The position numbers were made by a program, and so were the translations under genes. Of a stretch of DNA of 64,000 bases, positions 58,640 to 64,000 are shown in pieces. Position 1 is the stretch's first letter. Each line of letters starts with the position of its first letter. The stretch lies in contig QRFJ01004224.1 in assembly GCA_006176705.1 (NCBI GenBank), forward strand, positions 31,015 through 95,014, given 5' to 3'. The notes under the pieces are model-generated. The model was not told the origin of the DNA, ran no database searches, and saw nothing but the letters and a program-made list of their open reading frames with translations. Source of the stretch: Cocos nucifera (taxonomy: Eukaryota > Streptophyta > Magnoliopsida > Arecales > Arecaceae).

Positions 58640-60345
58640 ATAGTCAGTAATGTTTAAAGAGATTACAACTGCATCGTTGTGCAAAAACTGAACTTCTTGC
58701 GCATCTTCGTTAGTGAAAGCTATGGGCTTCTCAGTTCTCCTTCTTTTAGCCGACCTCTCAGACCTGTCGACCTCCTCCCGCTGATGTCTCCTAAAGATGG
58801 TATTGATGATGCTGAGGGGTGGCCGATCTCCTAGTTGCTTCTCCCTCCTCGATGGCTTTGACGGTGTTGGTGCCCTTGACTGATCTTCCCATCCTTCACG
58901 TCGACGTCATAGAAATCGATCGAGTCCACCATGCATTATGAGCCCCTCGATCTCATCTTAGAGCTAAATGCATTCTTCAATATCGTGATCATGGTCATGA
59001 TGATAGAGGCAAAACTTGTTGGGATTGCGTTTGCTAGGATGAGTACGCATCCTTTTTGACCTCAGCAACTGCTCCTAGATTTTCATCAGTACCTAAGTTT
59101 TTGGAGCATTGAGGAGAGCGTAGTTGTGGAACCTTCTGAGGGGGGAGCCCTGTCGTGCCCTTCTATCAAGGCTTTTTTATCTCCAAGCCTAGGGAGGAGT
59201 TTAGACTTGCTTGTGCTCGAGGGGAGTTCTGGAGTATGGCCGAGCTTTGCTCAGCTTTGCTTTAGCGGCAGGCATACTTGATTCATCCGCTTGCAGCTCT
59301 TCAATGGCTTTACTATCCTTGGCCTTAAAGGCTACTTCTGCTCGGGCGTAACCTTCAGCCCGAGCCAGCATATCAGCAAAATCCCTAGGATACTTCTTTT
59401 TTAGGGAGAACTATAGATCATTCTTCAAAAGACCGCCCTTCAATGAAGCCATAGTGATAGACTGGTCCAAATTATGGATCTTTAGCATAGCAACATTGAA
59501 CTGAATGACATAGGGCTGGATGGACTCTTCTTCCTTATGCTTAATATTAATGAGGGAGTCCGAACCTTGATGGGGGCACCGACTGCTGATGAAACGAGCC
59601 ACAAATTAGTGGCTCATTTGATCGAAGAAGATGATGGTACCTAGCTTAAGGGCCGAGTATCAGTTTCTGGCTGCTTCCTTCAAAGTGGTTGGAAAAGCTC
59701 ATCATAGAATGGCATTTGACGTGCCATGGAGCAGCATCATTATTCGGAAGGCCTCCAGATGGTCGACTGGATTGATAGTTTTATCGTAGCTCTCGAACTT
59801 GGGGAGTTTGAAGTTTGGTGGGATGGATTCCTGCATAATTTTTTAGGAGCAAGAAGGGTCAGTGCAGATGTCGTTACCATGGGAGGAGGGAGCATGATGA
59901 AGTTTCTCGATCTACTGATTCATTTCCTATAGTTTTTGGTCTAGGAGATCCTCATGATCGTGGATTTTCAAAGTCTTCTAGCTGAATGAGGGCAGAGTTC
60001 CCCTAAGGTTGAGTCATGATCAGAGCAAGAGCTCTCCGCCCTTTGCTTATCCTTTTTTGAGGTCACCAACTGACTTGCCTAAGTCGATCATCCCTAGACT
60101 GGTTCCTGGAGTTTCAGAGAAGCTTGCTTCGACCGAATCAGTGCTGGGGGCTACTGCTGCTGCATGGCCTATACTACTTCAGTGAGGCTGCGAACCTGCT
60201 GGGTTAGTAGGTTGAACTGCTCTACGTCCACCATTGCAATCGGTGGAGCTCGAGATGTAGGAGATGAAATAGGGGTGGATAGATCTGGATGAGATTTGGC
60301 CGCGGTGGTGGTTGAACGTTGGGTTGAAGGCTTCCTGGGAGGCAT
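58640..60345 (-). pseudogene. Gag of element C
   Basis: It starts at the ATG at 60345 (MPPRKPSTQRSTTTA) and can be followed in several frames to the solo LTR. Recognisable parts are MVDVEQFNLLTQQVRSLTEV near 60230, the zinc finger-like FCLYHHDHDHDIEEC near 58990, and FTNEDAQEVQFLHNDA near 58680, just before protease. Many stops; the gene is dead. Assignment is by resemblance to Tat-group Gag (normally FHRDHGHDTEEC). Confidence 0.7.
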
Positions 60346-60433
60346 CTTTGTTGGGAAGAAAACTCTAAATCAGAAGAAGAAAAATCTCTGCTGGGCACTC
60401 CTTTAAGAACAAGGAAAACTCAAGAATGAGAGG

Positions 60434-60456
60434 GGCCCTTCCTCCAGCGCCAATCT
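60434..60456 (-). promoter_or_regulatory. Probable primer binding site of element C
   Basis: Two to three bases inside the 5' LTR edge the minus strand reads TTGGCGCTGGAGGAAGG. The place and the TGG start fit a tRNA primer site. I cannot say which tRNA. Confidence 0.5.
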
Positions 60457-60692
60457 TATTGGTACAAAATCTAGTTGTCATCAAAATCGAGGCTGGAGTC
60501 ATAAAAGATGAGGTCACCATCAGTGACCTGCAAAATAAGTCTCGTCCAGAGTCAGGGGTGGTGGCTCCAGTAAGACCCTCCGACGATCAAGACAGCTCTT
60601 TTGGCCAACATAAATGGAGTGCTCAGAGAGATTTTAGCAAAAGTTTTAAAAAGAAATCAAAAGCTTGAAGAAGAAAGCATATATAGAAGGTC

Positions 60693-60701
60693 CCTTATAT
60701 A
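60693..60701 (-). promoter_or_regulatory. TATA box of element C 5' LTR
   Basis: The minus strand reads TATATAAGG, followed by GACC; the same motif is at 48784-48792 in the 3' LTR. Confidence 0.55.
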
Positions 60702-61029
60702 GATAGGGCCCATAACAAACTGATAGTGACAGCTGTAACTACCTAGTAGTGGACTATTCAGGGCCACATGGGGTTTGTTATGGAGGGTCATGACTGTTGT
60801 CATGATGTGCCAGTCTGCTAGAGTATAACAATCCAAGTTTGAATGGGATAGCCATAGGTAACGGAGAATTCTTAGCTAACACCATCTTAGAGGAGTTCGG
60901 AGGTTCTTAAGATCAGCTGTGCTTGGGCCGTCGTTTGCCATATCATGAGTCAGTGTTGAGGCCTTTTTAGGCAGCTAGTAAGAGAAGTCTGAGAGGAGCT
61001 CGACAGGAAAGAAGCCTAGAAAGAGGTCG

Positions 61030-61455
61030 ACTGGTGGTGAAGCCTGTCTGAAGTTTGATTGTTGAAGAAGTTTGGCTAAAAGAGAAGTCCGATGGGAGTT
61101 TGACTGCTGAAGGAGTCTAGTTGAAGGAGAAGTCTGGTAGAAATCCGACTGCTAAAGGAGTCCGAATAAAGGAGAAGTGTAGCAGGAGTCCAACTATTGA
61201 AGGAGTCCAACTGAAGGAAAAGTTCGGTAGGAGTCTGATTGCTGAAGGAGTTCGATAGGAGTCCGACTACTGAAGAAGTCTGACTGAAGGAGAAGTTCGA
61301 TAGGAATTTGACTGCTGAAGGAGTTTGACTGAAGGAGAAGTGCGATAGGAGTCCAACTAAAGGAGAAGTTCGACAGGAGTCCGACTGCTGAAGGAGTTCG
61401 ACTGAAAGAGAAGTTCGGTAGGAGTTCAACTGGTGAAGGAGTTCGGAAGGTCTTA
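61030..61455. repeat. 45-bp minisatellite inside the C 5' LTR
   Basis: About nine degenerate units built of GACTGAAGGAGAAGTTCG, GTAGGAGTCC and GACTGCTGAAGGAG. The 3' LTR has only about three units (49100-49255). Confidence 0.85.
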
Positions 61456-61563
61456 CGAATTTGGTGGAAGCTCATCCCTATCTGCTAATACCGGGCAGTT
61501 CAATTCAAAGGTCAGATATTTCGATCGAGCTTCGATAGGAGCGAATTTATCCCCAACAGTAGT

Positions 61564-63010
61564 AATGCAAGAAAAATTAAGAAATGATATTTATATTTTA
61601 TCATAGCCTATTAGTGTAATGTACACATCTAATAAACACCCAAAATGCCCAAAACTAGATAATGCCACTAATGCTTATCTTTAGCACTACCGGCTAGGTC
61701 ATATAAATAAGTATAGGATCAATAGGTTAGTCAAGGAGCATATCTTTGACATCGATGATTGTGAATTATTGAATACTTGTGTCCTGTCTTCTTGGTAAGA
61801 TGACCAAATTATCTTTTATTGAAAAGGATGAACGGGCCATTGATCTTCTGGGTCTAGTACATACTGATGTATGTGGACCTATGAGCACATGTGCTAGAGA
61901 TAGGTTCTACTACTTCATTACATTTACTGACGACCTATCTTGGTATGGGTACGTCTATCTTCTAAAGAGTAAATCTGATTCATTTAAAATGTTCAAACGA
62001 TATCAAAATGAGGTAGAAAAATAACTTAAGAAGAGTATTAAAACTCTTCAATCCGATTGAGGAGGTGAATACCTTTCCAACAAGATTCTAACGTATCTAG
62101 GATAGAATGAGATTCTCTCATAATGGATCTCTCTTGGAACACCACAGTATAATGGTGAATCCGAAAGGAGGAATCGGACCAAGTTGGACATGGTTCGGTC
62201 CATGATGGGATTTGTGAGCTTACCAATTTTATTCTGAGGGTATGCACTTGAGTCTGCTTGTTTTATTTTGAGCAACATTCCGAGCAAGTTTGTTGTAAAG
62301 ACTCCATATGAGATATGGATTGGTCGTAAGCCGACACTCACTCACCTAAGGGTTTGGAGATGTCCAGCTTACGTAAAACATTTATAGTCACAAAAGCTTG
62401 GACCTAGGTCCGATAAATGCTTGTTCATAGGGTACCCCAAGAAAACTAGGGATTGTTACTTCTACCTTGCTGAAGAGCAAAAGATGTTCATTAGTAATAG
62501 GGCAGTCATTTTGAAAAAGAAGTTTCTTACGGAAGGAACAACTGCCTCTAATATTGAGCTTAGTGAAGTTTGACAGGTAGAAGAACCAACACATTTTGGT
62601 GAACTTGCAGAACTGGATTTGATAAGATCAAACCCAGAGCCCACTATAGAGGCATCCTTGAGGAGATCCGGTAGAGTACCGCATCAATCAGATAGATACT
62701 ATGATTTCTTGGTCTAGAATGGTGATCCTGTTGAACTTGATGAGAACTACGAGAATCTAATCACCTACATGGATGCCATGCAGAGGTCTGACTCTGATAA
62801 GTGGCTAGAAGTCATGAAGTCAAAAAAGGAATCCATGAAGGTCAATAGTGTATGGACACTGGTTGATCCACCTGAAGGGATAAAACTCATCGATTGTAAA
62901 TGGATTTTCAAAAGAAAAAGAGGCACAGATGGGAAGGTGAAAACCTATAAGGCCTGTCTGGTTGCCAAGGGATATCGTATGCATTATGGTATTGACTATG
63001 ATGAGACATT
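61564..63010 (+). pseudogene. Integrase and start of RT of element B (pol continued after C)
   Basis: The frame picks up where 48554 stopped. It has HYRLGHINKYRINRL (integrase zinc site), an open part 61779-62024 with CLLGKMTKLSF, HTDVCGPMSTCARD and TFTDDLSWYGYVYLL, then ESERRNRTKLDMVRSMMGF (catalytic Glu) and PYEIWIGRKPTLTHLRVW. After the linker, an open part 62769-63044 begins RT: NSVWTLVDPPEGIKL, CKWIFKRKRGTDGK, GIDYDETF. An A-family LTR begins at 63011, right after this motif. Several in-frame stops. Confidence 0.85.
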
Positions 63011-64000
63011 TGTTAGATATATATGCCCTAAAAGCCAGAATTGACTAACACTTGTAATACACTTCTAGGGGCAAAATTATAATTTTGACTATAATCAATA
63101 AAATGGGTTATTTTCTATCACATATGTGTATTTAGTGTCTGTGATACATCCTTTGAGTTAATGGTAATGATAATTCATATTTTCAAGAGTTGAAAATTTA
63201 AGACATGAATAATCATTATTAACTCATAAAATGCTCCCGACCATAGGATCATCACGAGGATGGTGATTGATTCGGAAGGTTGGTGTACAATCCTTCTCTT
63301 TAGTAGATGAGTCTTGAGTCTATGGTATGGAGACACTGGAGCGAGAGTACAGGTACTCATTAGAGATCGAGGGTATTGAGCGTGATCACCTCGAGTAGTC
63401 ATTAGAAAGTCTACCTTCTCATCAATGACTGACTCGATGCTATAGTGGTGTATCTGATTCACTGATCTGAGGTGCATCAGCAGTTCATCTTGAGAGTGTT
63501 ATAGTTTGACTACACCATAACTTGATCTTCTAGCCATACGGAATCCTGAGGGGTATGTTGGCTATAGCATCTTCATTGTAGGAACTAGATTGCATCAAGA
63601 TGGAATCTATCTACGTCGGTGGTAGAGGAGCAACCCTATGATGATCATGAGAATCAAGTCCAGAAGCCCATGGCCATGGTAGAGTGAAATAATAGAAAAA
63701 GTTTCTATTTAGATTTTCACATCAGACTTGAATCGAATGATTACATCATATGATAGAAACTAGGGTTTGACGAGTTCACCTTAGCCCTAATCTGATCGGA
63801 GCTCAAGATAGAAGAACTTAATCACACAGGTAGCAGCACCAAGAGGCTCGTATTCAGCTCTGATGGGTTGCCACCATATACTGCTAGGTGTCACTAGTAG
63901 ATTTTGGGAGCAATTACAATGATTTAGATGATCGATCATTCTAGCTGTTCGAATCAGAAAGAGTTCTGATCCATCAAAAGGAGTTTCGATGATGTCGATG
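63011..64000 (+). repeat. A-family LTR, plus strand, runs off the window
   Basis: It starts TGTTAGATATATATGCCC directly inside the RT of element B; left flank acatt. The first 990 bases of the 2.28 kb LTR are present, so solo LTR or full element cannot be decided. The TATA and W-box part lies beyond the edge. Confidence 0.9.

Larger units (their letters stand above)
48555..61558 (-). mobile_element. Ty3/gypsy Tat-type element C, minus strand, with antisense ORFs
   Basis: LTRs 48555-49369 (3') and 60457-61558 (5'); target duplicate atagt/gtagt (4 of 5). On the minus strand: gag, protease, RT, RNase H, a second RNase H of archaeal type, integrase, then tandem repeats and an antisense ORF region before the 3' LTR. 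The second RNase H after the Ty3-type one, plus motifs such as FAWVPADMP, place it in the Tat lineage. An A-family solo LTR (56366-58631) splits it; without that it is about 10.7 kb. All frames carry breaks. Confidence 0.9.
60457..61558 (-). repeat. 5' LTR of element C
   Basis: 1102 bases, TATTGGTACAAAATCTAG to TTATCCCCAACA on the plus strand. It is 287 bases longer than its partner because of an expanded 45-bp minisatellite (61030-61455). TATA box on the minus strand at 60693-60701. The Ser/Leu-rich minus-strand ORFs inside (61076-61475) come from the repeat. Confidence 0.85.
43459..63010 (+). mobile_element. Copia element B, plus strand, interrupted by C and cut by an A-family LTR
   Basis: LTR 43459-45878, primer site 45880-45891, leader 45892-48039, short gag and protease 48040-48554, then gypsy element C (48555-61558), then pol resumes at 61564 (integrase, start of RT) and is cut at 63010 by an A-family LTR. 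It inserted into the zinc-knuckle codons of A3; left flank gtagg. The 3' LTR is not in the window. Confidence 0.88.

Noticed and set aside
61076..61475. Two overlapping minus-strand ORFs (117 and 93 codons), rich in Ser, Leu and Phe with repeated units
   Set aside because: They are translations of the 45-bp minisatellite in the C 5' LTR. A repeat with unit length divisible by three keeps frames open by chance.
1..64000. Any ordinary host gene
   Set aside because: Every convincing protein match is to Gag, protease, integrase, RT or RNase H of LTR elements, or to the accessory ORFs of element C. No exon-intron gene was recognised.

Overview
The window is plant nuclear DNA made almost wholly of nested LTR retrotransposons. 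I see no host gene, rRNA, tRNA gene or CRISPR array. The base composition is AT-rich. The gag-pol proteins, the tRNA-Met primer sites (TGGTATCAGAGC), the very long LTRs (2.3-2.9 kb) and a Tat-type Ty3/gypsy element with two RNase H domains all point to a flowering plant, probably a large-genome monocot. A palm is my guess and is not proven. A 25-base run of N (4984-5008) shows this is a draft assembly.

Left half. 1-2286 is the 5' leader and a short gag of a minus-strand copia element (B0), followed by part of its LTR (2287-3195). A plus-strand LTR of the same broad class (LTR-B, 3196-4983) runs into the gap. 5009-15410 is the best-preserved element, copia A1 (minus strand): two 2.28 kb LTRs, PBS, PPT and a nearly full gag-pol broken mainly by single-base frameshifts. 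Two opposed LTR-B pieces follow (15411-16365 plus, 16366-17574 minus). They abut an older, decayed copia element D (minus, 17575-24315), whose 5' LTR lies inside another minus-strand LTR-B (24316-26396, resuming at 35602-35697). That LTR is split by copia A2 (plus, 26397-35601), the same family as A1, with a perfect 5-bp target duplication (gaata) and a 1.2 kb internal pol deletion.

Right half. 35698-38298 holds a degraded minus-strand Ty3/gypsy gag (E). Into its LTR went copia A3 (plus, LTR 38299-41191). Into the gag of A3 went copia B (plus, LTR 43459-45878, pol to 63010). Into the pol of B went Ty3/gypsy Tat-type element C (minus, 48555-61558). Into the protease of C went a solo A-family LTR (56366-58631). 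A further A-family LTR (63011 to the window end) interrupts the RT of B. The nest is therefore five insertions deep.

Most notable content: (1) element C carries an antisense pair of coiled-coil ORFs (49502-51184, plus strand) with a poly(A) signal, next to nine ~116-bp tandem repeats; (2) three copia elements (B0, A3, B) have a gag reduced to its extreme N-terminus plus, in two of them, a zinc knuckle; (3) all six readable copia leaders share a block bounded by inverted GGTAAGT/ACTTACC-type sequences; (4) the A-family LTR promoter carries a dense W-box (TGAC) array that is present in all five copies reaching that region; (5) A1 and A2 share an in-frame UGA in gag.
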